A DNA stretch of 64,000 nucleotides from Pycnopodia helianthoides (Eukaryota; Echinodermata; Asteroidea; Forcipulatida; Asteriidae): assembly GCA_032158295.1 (NCBI GenBank), contig CM063253.1, positions 21,319,583-21,383,582 on the forward strand, in the 5' to 3' direction. Below, piece after piece: positions 29,752 through 42,900 of this stretch (its first letter is position 1; the number at the start of each line of letters is the position of its first letter). Below the pieces are notes generated by a model that had not been told where the DNA came from, made no database searches, and was given only the letters and a program-made list of their open reading frames with translations. The position numbers were made by a program, and so were the translations under genes.

Positions 29752-31163
29752 CAGACAATCGAAAGTGCAACCTGACAAATTACATCACCTTGGACCAATC
29801 ATATGGAAAGCTTACGTGACTGCACATTTTTTATCCAATGAAATCATTGTACCCAATTAATGAAATAATTGGGCCCGTAGACCGTATTTATGTCGTCAAC
29901 TAGGCGGCGTGACCCTCTATACTCGAAACGAGGCACAAATCCAGAATCAGAACGAGGTACGGAAGGTCTTGTAAGAAGGTACGAAGTGTCCAAAGTCACT
30001 TCAGACCTCTGAAGTGACTGGACACCTCAAAATATGTTTTGCTATCCACCTGTGACTGACGTGCATGAAGATGCCGTGTCCGATTTTGGGGATTAGACCT
30101 CCGAATTTAGACCTAATTTTGTAATACTTAGCCTATTTTTTTATATATAGATTTGAGAAAGTTATATACGTTTTTTTTCATTTAAGTTTTTGTGTGTTTT
30201 TTCGTAATATCATCTGTTAGAATTTGTTCAGAGAAAAAAACTTCTTAAAACCAATTTTGTGTTATTTTTTTCCCTTCTAATTGTGTCATGCAACGAAACA
30301 TAATATAAGACGATTTTTGTGTTGGTAAATGCTAAGGAATAGTGTCCTATATAGTTCAAAGTGCTGCATCATTCGTGGTAGCTCGGGATCGGCACATTAA
30401 AAGTGACCGGAGTTCAGCTGAAAAGCATGGGTTGCACTCATTCCCACGCAAATCTAAATGATGTTGCAAACATTATTTGCGAGCCATTTCTGAATTGATA
30501 AAATTACCTTGAACCTTTGCTCTCCTATCATGCAATCCTTTTACACATAATCAAAGTGAGCAAAAAACCTTCTAAACAGAAAAAAAAATCACTTCTATTT
30601 ATTAGTTCATTTCAACAATTGACATTTACAACATTAGGTTTACTTCTATTTACACGAATAATACTATAATACACGATAGTTTTCATTTTATATTTTTGAT
30701 GCTATTATTGCTTCACGGTACAATAGTTCATGGTTAATTTTATCTGAAATTTAATATGCTTATTCCAAATCAAAGTATGTGTTTTTCCTCTATGGAATGG
30801 CTAATTAAGAATATGATTATGGTCCACACTTCTCTACAATTACCAAACTTATGACATTTGCAGACCTGAAAAGATTTCTTTTGAAATACTCCCAAAGCGA
30901 TTGTTTTAAATTATGCCTATATTACTTTAAACACTTAAATTTTTCGCTGGCAGTAAATGGACCCGATGCTCGCTCCACTAAAAATCAATACAATAAAATG
31001 AACTTCCTTTTCTACACTGCTTTAAAAGAATATATTTAAAACACAGGGGAAGAAAGAAACAATAAGAAAAGATCATAACTAAAAATGATGAAAAGTAATG
31101 GACTCTTCTGGGAAAATGAAGAAAGGAAGAAGAGGACAATAAAGAAAATAGTTTATCATACCT
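29752..31163. other. intergenic, nothing recognised
   Basis: Strongly AT-rich with many short T and A runs. No gene, RNA or clear repeat was identified. Confidence 0.4.
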
Positions 31164-31521
31164 TTAAAGGTATTGTACACTTTTGGTAACAGCTCAAAAT
31201 CAGTGTCCACATTTTGTGTGATTCAACATAACCAATGCATGAACAAACAAACCTGTGAAAGTTTGAGCTCAATTGGTCATCGAGGCCACGAGAAAATAGT
31301 GAAAAGAGACCTGATGTGTTTTCAGATTTTTCAAACATCAAGTTTTTATCACACGTGATAAAAACTATTGTTTTACTAATTTCTCAGAAACGATAGCATT
31401 TTAGGCAGAAGTATTTTAAGGAACCCTTTTTACCATTACCTACTTTAAATCATGTAAGTTATGTGTGAATCTGTGAACATTTTTGTTTTTCGATCTTACC
31501 AATAGTGTACAGGGCTTTTAA
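31164..31521. mobile_element. MITE family A, copy 2
   Basis: The left end is TTAAAGGTATTGTACACTTT and the right end ends AATAGTGTACAGGGCTTTTAA. The internal hairpin TTATCACACGTGATAA replaces the GCGCGC core of copy 1. It shares its right TTAA with the next element. Confidence 0.85.
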
Positions 31522-31869
31522 AGGCAGGGTGTACTTTTGGTAATTGCCCAAGACCAGTATCCTCACCAGTATCCCAACATTATGCATAAAATTAAAAAAA
31601 AAAAAACTGTAAAAATTGGGGCTCAAATTGGTCATCGAAGTTGCAAGAAAATAATGAAAGGAAAAATCACCCTTAATGCATAGAATTATGTGTTTTCAAA
31701 GGCCTAAGAAAGGCTTTCAGGTTCAATTTTTTGGGTGAAAAATTACCTCTTTCCCCAAAACTATACTTCAAAGGGTGTCGTTTCAACAGCAATCCGGTTC
31801 TCGTTAGTAAGTAAGTTTTTATGGTCACTCATTTTGGAGCAACTACCAAAGGTAAACCCTCCCTATAAA
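31518..31869. mobile_element. MITE family B, copy abutting family A
   Basis: It starts TTAAAGGCAGGGTGTACTTT and ends near ACCAAAGGTAAACCCTCCCT. It holds the family-B internal text (TATCCCAACATTATGCATAA; CATCGAAGTTGCAAGAAAAT). The right TTAA has decayed to CTATAA. Confidence 0.75.
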
Positions 31870-31983
31870 GTTGCATCGCCCGATTTTACACTGAAAGACC
31901 AACAAATAGAGCTCTTATTTCTCTAAACTAATTCTGACAGAATAATGTTAAAAAATCTACCCCCCCAAAAAAAAAACACCCCC

Positions 31984-32014
<31 letters not shown>

Positions 32015-32967
32015 TTTTAACACTTTTGTTACCCCAAACACAATGCATGAAATATTTGTATAATACACATTGTTTGTTCACGTACATGGCTTCTAATCTC
32101 TTTAAGCTATGATTTAACTAACTACTACTGACATTTCTTTCATTGAGACGAAAGTTTATAAAGTCGGCAAATAGCTATCAGATATGTAAAATCAATTTTT
32201 TAACCCTCCGTTTTGCAACGAATATCGGGCGATGCTTCTTTAAGTGACAATTCGTTTTACAGATAAAAATCATACAATCATTTCCTGTGAATCAGACAGG
32301 AATAGATGACGAGACACCAATGGTGTATATTTTGACTGATAGAAAGCATTAAATGTATCCATCACCATGATAAAATGCACCATGTGTCAGGTTGGCATTT
32401 CCCTGAATCATGCAATAGGTAGATTGGATCACCATAAAGTTGTTAACATTGTGGCATGGAAAAGGGCACCCCTCAATGAATCTACCAAAAGGGGCACAAC
32501 TCCCCTGAAACTTTTGTAAATGATTTATTATTTTTTATCATTCAAATAATAATTATTATTATTATTTATGTTTTTATTTATTTAATTATTTTTTTCGGGG
32601 GGGGGCGCACCTATTGGATCTGCCCGCTGAAATGACATGGGTACAAGGGGAGTGTACAAATCAACCTTTTATTTCTTAAGTGTTACTTTTTCAAAAAGAA
32701 AAATCAAAATCACAACACAAGCTGATAAAATTGAATCAAAAAAGTATTCAAATTATTATGATAAAAAACAAAAACTTAGTAAATGAGCTTTTCCCGTTTC
32801 CAGTTAGTTACAAACTCAACAATTGTCTTTTGTATGTTCAGAGGACCTATATTTAGCACCAATCAGTAAGGGTAACACTGTGCGTTAATTCTATAGAAAG
32901 ATTCTGGAATAAATATATGTGGTGAAACAGTTGGAGCAATACTTGTTCTGACCCCCATCCATAATTT
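31870..32967. other. intergenic with simple repeats
   Basis: An (AAC)n microsatellite at 31983-32014 and a TTATT/ATTTATTT-rich tract at 32540-32600. Nothing coding seen. Confidence 0.5.
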
Positions 32968-33130
32968 AATAGATGATAAATTTGCATCCGGGATAAAGAA
33001 TATATAATTTATTTTACCCTAACACTGATGTATGTAAAACACTGTAGTACTTTCCCCGAGTCCAGTGAACAAAAATCCACCAGCATGTTACTCGGGTGGG
33101 ATTCGAACCACAAATGCTTTATATCCTTAA
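32968..33130 (-). mobile_element. tRNA-derived SINE (family S2), tail and box B
   Basis: It contains TTTTACCCTAACACTGATGT, TTTCCCCGAGTCCAGTGAAC and GGTGGGATTCGAACCAC (box B, read on minus). The end AATAGATGATAAATTTGCAT matches the hairpin next to the plus-strand copy at 39463. Confidence 0.7.
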
Positions 33131-33448
33131 AGACTAATACAGACTTACTTATAAATTTGACAAACAAAATGCATTCAGCTTTTTAAAAACCAATTTACTG
33201 CATGGACGACATTTAACCTTTGGGAATATTATACTAAAAAAAGTATAAATCTATAGGTCTGCGTTTTGAGTGGTCCCCTGGTGAGCAGTTGAAATCACAG
33301 ATGAATAAAAGTGACTACAACGATCTCTTATTAAGGGACCAATATCACAAGTTTGAATAACAATTACTTAGCACAGAAACACTAGCCAAAAGCTAAAATA
33401 TCATGTAATGTACATTGCTTACTAAGGAAATGAATCACACTTTTTTAC

Positions 33449-33678
33449 CAGTGTTATGAAATCGGACCATGTATGGAAGTGTTGTAGTCAACACCTGCAA
33501 GTCAGACACAGAGACCGAGACCAAGATGTCCAACGGGGAGTCGGAGGGGCTGACCCTAGGGGCAGACCAGGCCTTCCGAGACCGAGACTTTTGCCAGCCG
33601 AGGGGGAGACCGAGACCAAAGACCGGAAAAGGTCTCCCCATCGAGACCAGGTCTCCAGGTCTCAAGACCCACAACACT
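33449..33678. mobile_element. short element with CAGTGTT...AACACTG ends and GAGACC repeats
   Basis: The ends CAGTGTTATG and CACAACACTG are inverted over about 7-9 bp. The interior repeats GAGACCGAGACCAA and its complement GGTCTCC. About 230 bp, non-coding. Confidence 0.55.
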
Positions 33679-34094
33679 GATGTATGGGTATACGCTGAAC
33701 TGAACTGGGTTTACAATAATGTACATTGTACATAACTGCGCAAAGCACACAGTATTTCACACTAAAACTTACCACTGGTCCCCTGGTATAGCCTTTCCCA
33801 AAACCCCGGCTTGGGCTCCCCCTCCAGCTTGAGCTCCATCATCAATTTTGGAGCAGTGCACATTTTGCATGGAGTTTCCAACATAAAATGAAGCCCGGAG
33901 CCAGAGCCTAAGCCGAGGTTTCGAAAAAAAAACCTAGGGCGCAACTGAAATGAAAATGCCAGGCACAGCAAGACTTTTTCAACTTTCAATGGAACAGCCG
34001 AGACAGACCAGGGAATCAGCCAGTGGGGATCAGCTGAAAAGTTGCATGCACATAACAGGCATGCAAATGTTCCTCATAGGAAAAACAAAACAAC

Positions 34095-34345
34095 TTTGGG
34101 ATTGAACAAGAAAAATTGACAAAAGCGGGACTAGAACCTGCGACCTCCGGTGTAACATGCCGGTACTCTACCAACTGAGCTATCTAGCTCCGTGCTGGCA
34201 GTCTCCCAATTTTGTCAATGTCTTATGGGGTTAATCCGTACCTCACAGGTTCAAGACCCGCTCTAGTCAAGTTTTCTCTGTTCAACCCAAATTTATTTTA
34301 AAAATATACCCAGTCAGTTTTCCTTGTGGTTTATTACCTGAAAAA
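34095..34345 (-). mobile_element. tRNA-derived SINE (family S1), palindromic composite
   Basis: Read on minus, 34205-34110 is a nearly complete tRNA-like head: AGCTAGATAGCTCAGTTGGT (box A), an anticodon-like TAC loop and GGTCGCAGGTTCTAGTCCC (box B). To the right a second, opposite-facing partial copy carries AGGTTCAAGACCCGCTC and the SINE tail CCCAGTCAGTTTTCCTTGTG. It is a SINE, not a functional tRNA, because its stems are imperfect and it carries a SINE body. Confidence 0.75.
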
Positions 34346-34587
34346 ACAAACAACTAAACCACCCCAAGAATGGCAATAAACCCCAAACAAACGAACAACC
34401 GAATTTTAGTGAGTTATGAAAAGCAAGTAAACTTGTCTGATGATTTGCTAATACAATGCTTACAATTCTAGCAATCACTAATGCACAACAATTTGTTCCA
34501 AGATGTACTGTCAGCTATCTGTGGAGACCATAGGGCCTAAACATTCTATCACATGTTGAATTTTTCTTTTAACGTGTTGAAGAGAGC

Positions 34588-34957
34588 TTAAAGGCAAAGT
34601 ATACCTTTGGTTTTTGGATCGGTTCGATTGTTTTAATCCTATATAAATGTAGATATATACAATAACACTAACCTGTGAACATTTCATTTCAAAAGGTGGT
34701 AGTGTTTTTGAGATATCGCCGAAAAATCTAGAAAGGTTATTGTCCTTGTTGGAATACACAATCTGAGAAACGTTTCATGCAGAAATGTTTCTCAAATTGA
34801 AATGTTTTTTAATCCCTCTCTCTAAAACCACATTTCTTTGAAGGGAATATTTTCACAAAATGTTAATTATTATGAACAGCTGCAGTATTTCTCACCGAGT
34901 AAGTTTTTATGGTCATTAACTTTTGGAGTAATTAACAAAGGTATACCCTCCCTTTAA
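34588..34957. mobile_element. MITE family C, copy 1
   Basis: TTAA-bounded: TTAAAGGCAAAGTATACCTT left and AAAGGTATACCCTCCCTTTAA right. It contains TTGAGATATCGCC and GAGAAACGTTTCATGCAGAA, GAAATGTTTCTC. It resembles family B in the outer ~20 bp but has a different body. Confidence 0.8.
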
Positions 34958-36778
34958 AAGCTGAGATTTCACATACCTATTATTTGAAGAATACCGCAAG
35001 TAAATTCCGATGCCATTGCACAATAAATCAAAAACAACTGTCTCAAAACACATACTACAATCAAACAATAATCTGTCAGTAAACATTGGTTAAAAAAAAG
35101 AAGGTTACAATAGATCAATAAATTAATTGTAATTTGTTACTTTTGTTTTAAGTATAAGCAGGCTTAGCCTCTTTGTGGTAAATAAACATACAAACCATAT
35201 TTACACCTTATGCTTTTTCTGTTGAGATTATGTATTCACAGATTTGTCAAAATGCATCCTCGTTATTTAGTTTGATTGAGTTGTTAATTCACCAGGCAGG
35301 AAAAGCATACAATTACATTCTTAAATATTTTGGAAAGAGAAAAGAAAGAAGAAGACTTTTGAGATATTGCTGAATCGTGATGGCAAGTGAAGAGAAACAA
35401 AATGTTTCAAAAAGGTGATCGGTGGGGAGTGGCCACCAGTAGTGGATAGGGCAATGACCCATCAGCCAAACACTAGATTACATCTAGTGCGTATATTTTC
35501 TGTGTTTCTTTTTTAAGGAAGTTACAATTTTCTCCAAATAAAGGTCACAATGTTCTTCAAAAGTCCAACTTGCTCATTATTGTAATGACTTTGTGTGGCT
35601 ATATTTATTAATGCTTAGCAGCCATATGTCTACAAAGATCTGGGTTGACCACAAATTGGTTGGCGAGGAGGGGGTCTTTTGACAGGTAGGTCCGGTCTAG
35701 ACTAGGAGCCTGTTGCTAACATGAGTTCTATGGTAAGGGTGGCCTCGTCCCTTGAACTTTGGTGGACGTATCACTGCCTTACTGCCATGCTGGACCGATT
35801 TGCAGCCATTGAAAACAACCCTCATTGACACCTGTGTTGACCAGCAAAAAACAATTGCCACAGATTTCTGATTGATACATAAAACTATAGTAAACTGGGT
35901 CCCTTTTCAAATGCATGGATAAGACTTTTACTTCAGAGCAGTCCGCCTGTTAAATAAAGTCCTGTACCGAAAGTGTACTTTTGTCAAAATTACTGGAGGA
36001 GCCCAAACCGGATCCTATGCCAAAGTTTCGTAAAAGGGCCTAAATATAAAGGTTCTCTGCTGTTCCCCCTGCCCCCGCCCTAAATTTACCTAATGAATCG
36101 CCTTGTGCAGTTTAAACAAAATACTAAAAACAACTTGCTGCCATTGGTCTTATCAAGATTCTGAAGGACAAGAGAAAAAGTGAAATTGTAAAGCTGACAA
36201 AGTATAGTTTTTACCTCAGCTGTTGCTACTGTCAATGCTTCCTAGGCATTAAGATGACAAAACCAACAAACATGAAATTTTTTATTTGCAAATAAATAGA
36301 GGAAATCGCCAACCACAGAAAACTTTGTAGTTTTCTTTGGCACTGCTTTCTTTAAAAAAAATTAAAATACTGAAGAAAAAATCAGGTCTGAAACAAGAAG
36401 AGTTGCAGGAAACCCTCCCCAATCCTCAGCTTGTATCAGGTATTAAGTAAACAAACATACAAAACAAATGGGAAATAACAAACAAATATACAAAAACAAT
36501 CGGAAAATTACTGAATTAAACTTTCTTGAAGAAGTTACAACTAAAGGGGGAACAGGGTTAACCCGAAAAAAGAAGACAAGTAGCTACAGTGAATCCCTCC
36601 AATTAAGTCAAACTACTGATTCCTGAATATGCACCAACCACTGAGAGACCTCTCTTCCTATTCTGTCATATTAAGTCTGATGCTAACACTCGTACAAAAA
36701 TAAACCAACATTGAAGACGGGTATCTGTCTCCTCTTCTGAAACCTTCAACTTATTTAAGCAATGACGGGCTGCATATC
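34958..36778. other. ATG4 3' flank / intergenic, nothing recognised
   Basis: Downstream of the ATG4 stop codon on the minus strand, so the 3' UTR lies in its right part. No polyadenylation site could be fixed with confidence. No gene or clear repeat seen. Confidence 0.4.
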
Positions 36779-36985
36779 TCAGGAGTCCAAGAACACAAAG
36801 TCCTCGGTCTCTCGTACCGGTGCAATGAGTTGGCCATTGTGGTCGACATGACGTACCCTCAGGTACCGCTCTGGTTTGTCGGTGTCTTTTGCCTGCTGGC
36901 CGTTCCAGTCGTGACACTTGCCGTCACGCAGAATGAACATGGGGTAGTCCCCTGATGTGCCACTTAAGCTGGGAGACTGGACAAT
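36779..36985 (-). CDS. ATG4D: ATG4 last exon with stop
   Basis: It encodes [29 protein letters not shown] and the C-terminal [14 protein letters not shown], stop TGA at 36781-36779. The acceptor is TTTTACAG, phase 0. YPMF and EDFVFL match the ATG4D C-terminal blocks. Confidence 0.9.
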   Translation of the reverse strand: MVQSPSLSGTSGDYPMFILRDGKCHDWNGQQAKDTDKPERYLRVRHVDHNGQLIAPVRETEDFVFLDS

Positions 36986-39900
36986 CTGTAAAAATAATAA
37001 CAACATTTATCATGATATAATGACATCTAAAGATTCTAAATCTTGTCTTATGTACATTGTTTCGTAAGCAGCCCCCTAAAAAAAGTTATAATAATAATAA
37101 TAATAATACAAGTTCTTATATAGTGCTTTATCACACCCGATGGGCGTCTCAAAGTGCTCAGTATTTTTTCCTGCAAGGTATGCGGAGCTACGTTTTGAAG
37201 TATGAGACCTTTTTCCTTTACATAGCACCATGGTAATGGTTTACAAGGTGATGTGGCCCAATATGCAGCCAATCAAACCAGGAACACCGGGGCGAACCCC
37301 TTCTCTTTAAGATAAGTGTACTGGGTTCTTTTACGTGCATTACACAACACACGGGACCAATGGCTTTACACAGGACGCAGCAATAATGGTTGCTTAAGGA
37401 CACAAGTGTCACGACCAGGACTCGAACCCACTCTCTGATGGGTAGAAACACCAGAGCTTGGGTCCGGAATTCTTATCTGCTCGGCCAGGACTATTTGAAG
37501 TACTTGTTTGAGCGGTAGGGTTGGCGTAGTGGTATCTTTCCTCGCCTTCCACCTCTGGGACCTCGGTTCGAATCCTATCGAGGGCACGATGTGGATTGGG
37601 TTTTTCAGTCCCTACCTGACTGCGTGGGTTTTCCCTGGAATAATTCTTTGGGGTTTTCCTCCCACATGAAAAAAATGAAAATTCCGTCTTTGTCTTCTGT
37701 CAATGGGGTTCTGAGCTAGTAAATAATAAAACCCTCAAAACAAAGTCTCTGCTAGCTGCTCTCACCTCTGGAATGATTTCACAGAATCTGTGGAAGTCCT
37801 CCTCCGTGCGTAAGTAGAAACCGACAGTACAACTTGGATCCATTTTAGAGATGGCCATCTTTCTTGGTGACATACAATGAAACGACTGTAGCAATAACAA
37901 AATGACGAATTGATTTCACATCATTTTGTCAGTCAATCAGTCAAGTCATGAATTGGTTGGTGCAAATTAGTGTTCCCTACAAGTTAAATTTGATTAACCT
38001 CTGGTTAAATGACATGCATGGTCACCAGTGAATGCTCAATTTTACTTCCTACAGAAGGAAACAGTGCTGCTATACTTGCTTGAGTAGGGGTAGCCACAAT
38101 ATCTGACAGCACGCTTTGAAGGTGTGTGCCGATTAACACCAGATACCGTCCTTTAGAACCTACTGGTGGCATGCACGCTTGTACCTTTGATCTACTTAAT
38201 TTGTGCATGCCATGTTTGTAAATGGTGACAACCGTGGAAACTCCTTTGTTATCCCATTGTTTGGACTCTAACTATTTTTCAGCAATGTCCCCATTGGTTT
38301 TGTACACAAAAGCAAAGTGAGGTTTTCACTTTGCTTTTGTGAACAAAATCAATTCCCGGTTATGTCATTTTCCCAGATCCTTTTTTGTTAATCAGACATG
38401 CCCACCCCCACACAAGGTTTTAGCCAAGATTTGGTAAAACAGTGTCAAAATTTGCTGGAAATTAAAAAAAATGGTGTCCAAATTGTTCACTTCAGTACAT
38501 TTACATGTAAATGACAGATAAAACAGGGAGTCCAAATTTAAAACAGGGTGTCCAAAAAGACACCCAGACACCCCTCTGGCTAACACTATGCCCCCACACC
38601 CAATCTGTAGTTATGTTGCGTGTGCACTACACAGTATGCCATTGCATACATGTACATGTAGTAAATGTAAGTATGTCCAATGATACCTCTGGATTCGTAA
38701 GGGGTACACCTTTGGTAACGACTCCAAAAATAAATGGCATTATAACTTACTTGGTAAGAAGCACTGCAGCTGTTAATAATGTATAACATGTTCAGAAACA
38801 ATTCCCTTCTAAAGGAATGTGGTTTAAGAGAGAGTGATTCAAAACATTTCAATCTGAGAAACGTTTCTGCCTGAAACATTTCTCAGATTGTGTATTCCAA
38901 TCATGGGTTATTCTTCATGCGTGGGTAATTCTTCCTGCCCACTCCCACACACAGTCTGTAGTTAAGTAATATCTTGGGTTACCGCTCCAGATAATTGGCA
39001 ATATCTCAAAAACGCTACCACCTTTTAAAATGAAACTTTCACAGAATAGTCTTATTGTATATGTTTACATTTATATAGGATTAAAACAACCGAACGGTTT
39101 CAAAAACCAAAGGTATACTTGTACTGTGCCTTTAAGGATAATACAGGGGAAAGGATAAAGACAGGGGACCAGTCTAGGATAGGGGCAACCTCCAGATCAG
39201 TAACACTTGGTCATCCCCGGTGCCATACACTTGATAGCAAACTACATTCTTAAGTGTCCGTCTTCTACGTGTGTCACTGCTTGTATGCACAAGTTTGCCC
39301 GAACCATATGTCACATTAACATTAAATTTAATAGATGATAAATTTGCATCGGGGATAAAGAATACTATTTGTTTTTTTACAATAACACCATTGTATGTGT
39401 TAGGGTAAAAAAAAAATAATAATTTCTTTATCCCCGATGCAAATTTATCATCTATTAAATTATTGCAGTATCCACTGCTAAAACATAGGATTCAAACTGC
39501 CTGTAGCTACCGGGCAATCTTGGTGGTCTAAATGCTAAGACATCTGATCTAGAATGGCAAAGGTCGTGGGTTTGAATCCCACCCGAGTAACATGCCCTGT
39601 GGATTTTTTCACAGGACTCGGGAAAGTACCTAGAATCCAGTGCTTTACATACATCGGTGTTAGGGTAAAAGAACAAATAATATGACAACATTGTCATAAG
39701 TGTGAGACATTTTACCGAGCACCACTCCTAACCAAGCAAACTGCTGTACCAGATATCATTCAAATTCATTTCACAAAAGGCTCATTGGTGATCAATGTTC
39801 AATATAATTGAATGTGTCCATACGTGAATTTACATCTTGTGTGAAGCATTTGGTTTATCATTTACAGTATTTCAGCAAAATGGATGTACACTCTGCATGT

Positions 39901-42900
39901 AACAAAGAAAAAAAACCCTCCTGCAGCCACTATTTGTTTGTCATGGCAAAAAGACAATACGCAGAGAAAAACTTCACTCTTACGACTAAAATGAATGATA
40001 CAAATGCTGTGTGTTTCAAAACATTCATTGAATGAATCCATTAGTGAGTCACCTCACTATTCCGCCTCTTGCACAGTCAGCCATTTGCGTGTAGAGCCTC
40101 GAACTCGGGACAGCAGTGAATGGAAGCACCATATAACTCTGTATTGTCACGGTAATGTAATGACACTTTCATCCAAACAGATACATAAAGACAATACAAA
40201 TGAAGCATGAAGTCGAGGCTCTACATGCACATGGCCAATCTGTGCAAGTAGCGAATATACATAAAAGTGACAACGAAACACAGAACAAAGAAACGACTAC
40301 GGATACATGTACTTACACTTAGGGAGAATTCCCTGGTTCTCATATCTACAAAAGGCTGGCAGTAGTGTGGATCAAGATGAATCAACTTCTCCTCTACAAA
40401 TAAAATCAACACATGTTTAATCTGCATATTAATCAATGTCAACAGATGCACTGATCATGGATGAAGAATTGAAAGTGGATGGTGTCAAAACTGAGTCGCC
40501 TTGTCATGGGACAACAGTTGTTTGTGGATGTTGCAAAAATCAATCAAGTAAAAATCTACAATGAACATGTACAGTATGTTGGGTTTTGATGGATCCAAGA
40601 CAGTATAGATGGATTGCACATCATGTCATTGACGACCATCTTTGATGAAAAACAATGGAAACGTGCACACGTGTACGCGCTGCGCACAACTCTCAGCCAA
40701 TGATAGCCTTTTACGTGTGCCAGATGGCGGCCAATGCAAGGGGTCTATTATGGGTTACCTGATACTGGCACCACTAAGGCATTACACAAACAGCCTGGAA
40801 ACGAAAGCCATGGTTACTGGCGTTATTTTGACAACCAGAAGCAGAATAGGAAGTAACTATAATTAGTAAACTTACGTAACAACCATCTGTAAATCTCTTT
40901 TGGGAGGAGTGTTGGCTCTGAAAAGAAGTGGTATGGTCTTGATGTTTCGAACAGTATACTCTGCTCCTCTTCCTGCTCCGTCTTCTGCTGAAAACGAACA
41001 TCGAGACCACACCGGCTCTTTTCAGAGCCAACACCCCTCCAAAAGAGATTATACACATGGTCATACCCACCAGTTTACTAACTATATAGTTACTTCATAT
41101 TTTTCAACACCATGCAAAGCTTCAAACACCACTTAAGAAGCAGACTGGTTTTCTGATACTTGCGGTTAATGGAATGCTAGTAACCGTGGAACTGCCCTGG
41201 ACTCAAGTGTTGGCACGGGGTTTCATTTCAAGATTCATAAACGTACCTTGAAATCCAACATAGTACAGTGAATGCCTTGGCCGTCCGCCTATAATTCCAA
41301 TACAGTAGTCCAAAGTGAACATTTTTTGAATAGAATTCACATAGATTGGGTTCACTTCATCTCCACCGAGCCTGACTGGCACCAGGATTACCACGGCACA
41401 CCAGGGGGAGCTGTCAGTCTGTGTCCTCAATGTCACCTCTTCAGGTGACGTACTTTTAACTTCCACAGACGGTTTTACATCATTGTGTGGACTGCGACTG
41501 TGGACACCTTGGTTGTCATTCAACCTGGTGTCATCTCCCCCCTGGGATGATTGTCCACTGCCGTTCCCATTCCGGAGCATCTGGCGACTCGGTTTGGGGG
41601 AGACTAAGGCAGGGCACGTCGCATCCCTTGGTTTCCTCTGGGGCTGGTTTGTGTTCGAGACTGTACAACAACTGGCTTGAGACGAGGTGACAGGATAAGC
41701 AGGTGGTGGGTCTAGCACTTTGGTATGGGTTCCGTTAGTATCACTGTTCCTTGTGATGAGAGTGTGGGCAGGACCCCGGCCGTTGCTCCGATATGACTCA
41801 ACTGCTTCCTTAGTGGCTCCATTAACGATACTGGTATTCGTCGGGGAGGAGTGAAGCATCGGACTGTGGACAAGGACAGCTGAGCGAGTAGACATGTTCG
41901 CCTGGGGTTCCACAGTCTGAGGTATAGGGGTACGGAAGGAAGTGGTAGGGGAGGGCGTGCGGTTTGAAATGTTGGGGGACAGGGTAGAGGGAGATATGGG
42001 GGAGGATGACGTTGAGTCTTGGTCACTGTACACAGGCTGCAAAGAACATGGACGTTTCCTCTTACACAGGTCTAGAACATCCTGCTTGTATACTGAAAAA
42101 ACAACAACACAAGATCCAAATTAAAGTGACCATCATATATGTGTGCCCATTAGAACTTGATGTAAATACTGAAATTACCTTCCCTGGTAGTGATCAAGAT
42201 GTACATGTTATTCTCAATTCAATTCAATTCCAAACTCACATTTATTTCCATTATGAAAACTTCCAAACAATACATAGCCAAAATACTAATTTAAAGAAGT
42301 CGCAACCATAAATGCACCTTTTACGAGGCAGAAAATTAAATAAGTATGGAGGCATCATCTAGACACCGGGGCTTGTGGTGAGATGCCTGATGGACAGACA
42401 AACAGAATGCACACATGAACCAGAATGTACGGACAGACAGGTTGAACAAAGACACAAATGATGAAAATAATAAGTTAAGTAATGTATATGAAAAGAGAAC
42501 ATTAGCTGACTACTATACTATAGTAAAAAGAGAACATTTGCATTTAACGCTAAACCACTTTGGGTTTAACACGGTGTGTGGACAGAATAAAATTAACCAC
42601 AACCGCTTTAGAAGTCTTCACCGATGACCGGTGACCCAGGTCGTGTTGTGTAACACGCCAAAAGTTGTGAAAGCGCGCATCTTGTGCACGATTGTTTATG
42701 TAAATGCATGGTTTATGTAAATGTAAAAAGCGGATAGTGCTGCGTTGGGTCACGGTGCTATTTGACCTCTTAAAACTGAAGATAAACCGTATTGGGTCTG
42801 AATGCAAGGTAATTTTATTTTTACGACCAACCCCCGCTGCTCGCAAAGTTAAAAACCGATTCAGGTCTAACTTTTGTACGCTGTCTGAAAATGGCCATAG

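Noticed and set aside
34110..34205. Functional tRNA-Val (TAC)
   Set aside because: The head is joined to a SINE body, has imperfect stems, and recurs in at least three other diverged copies.
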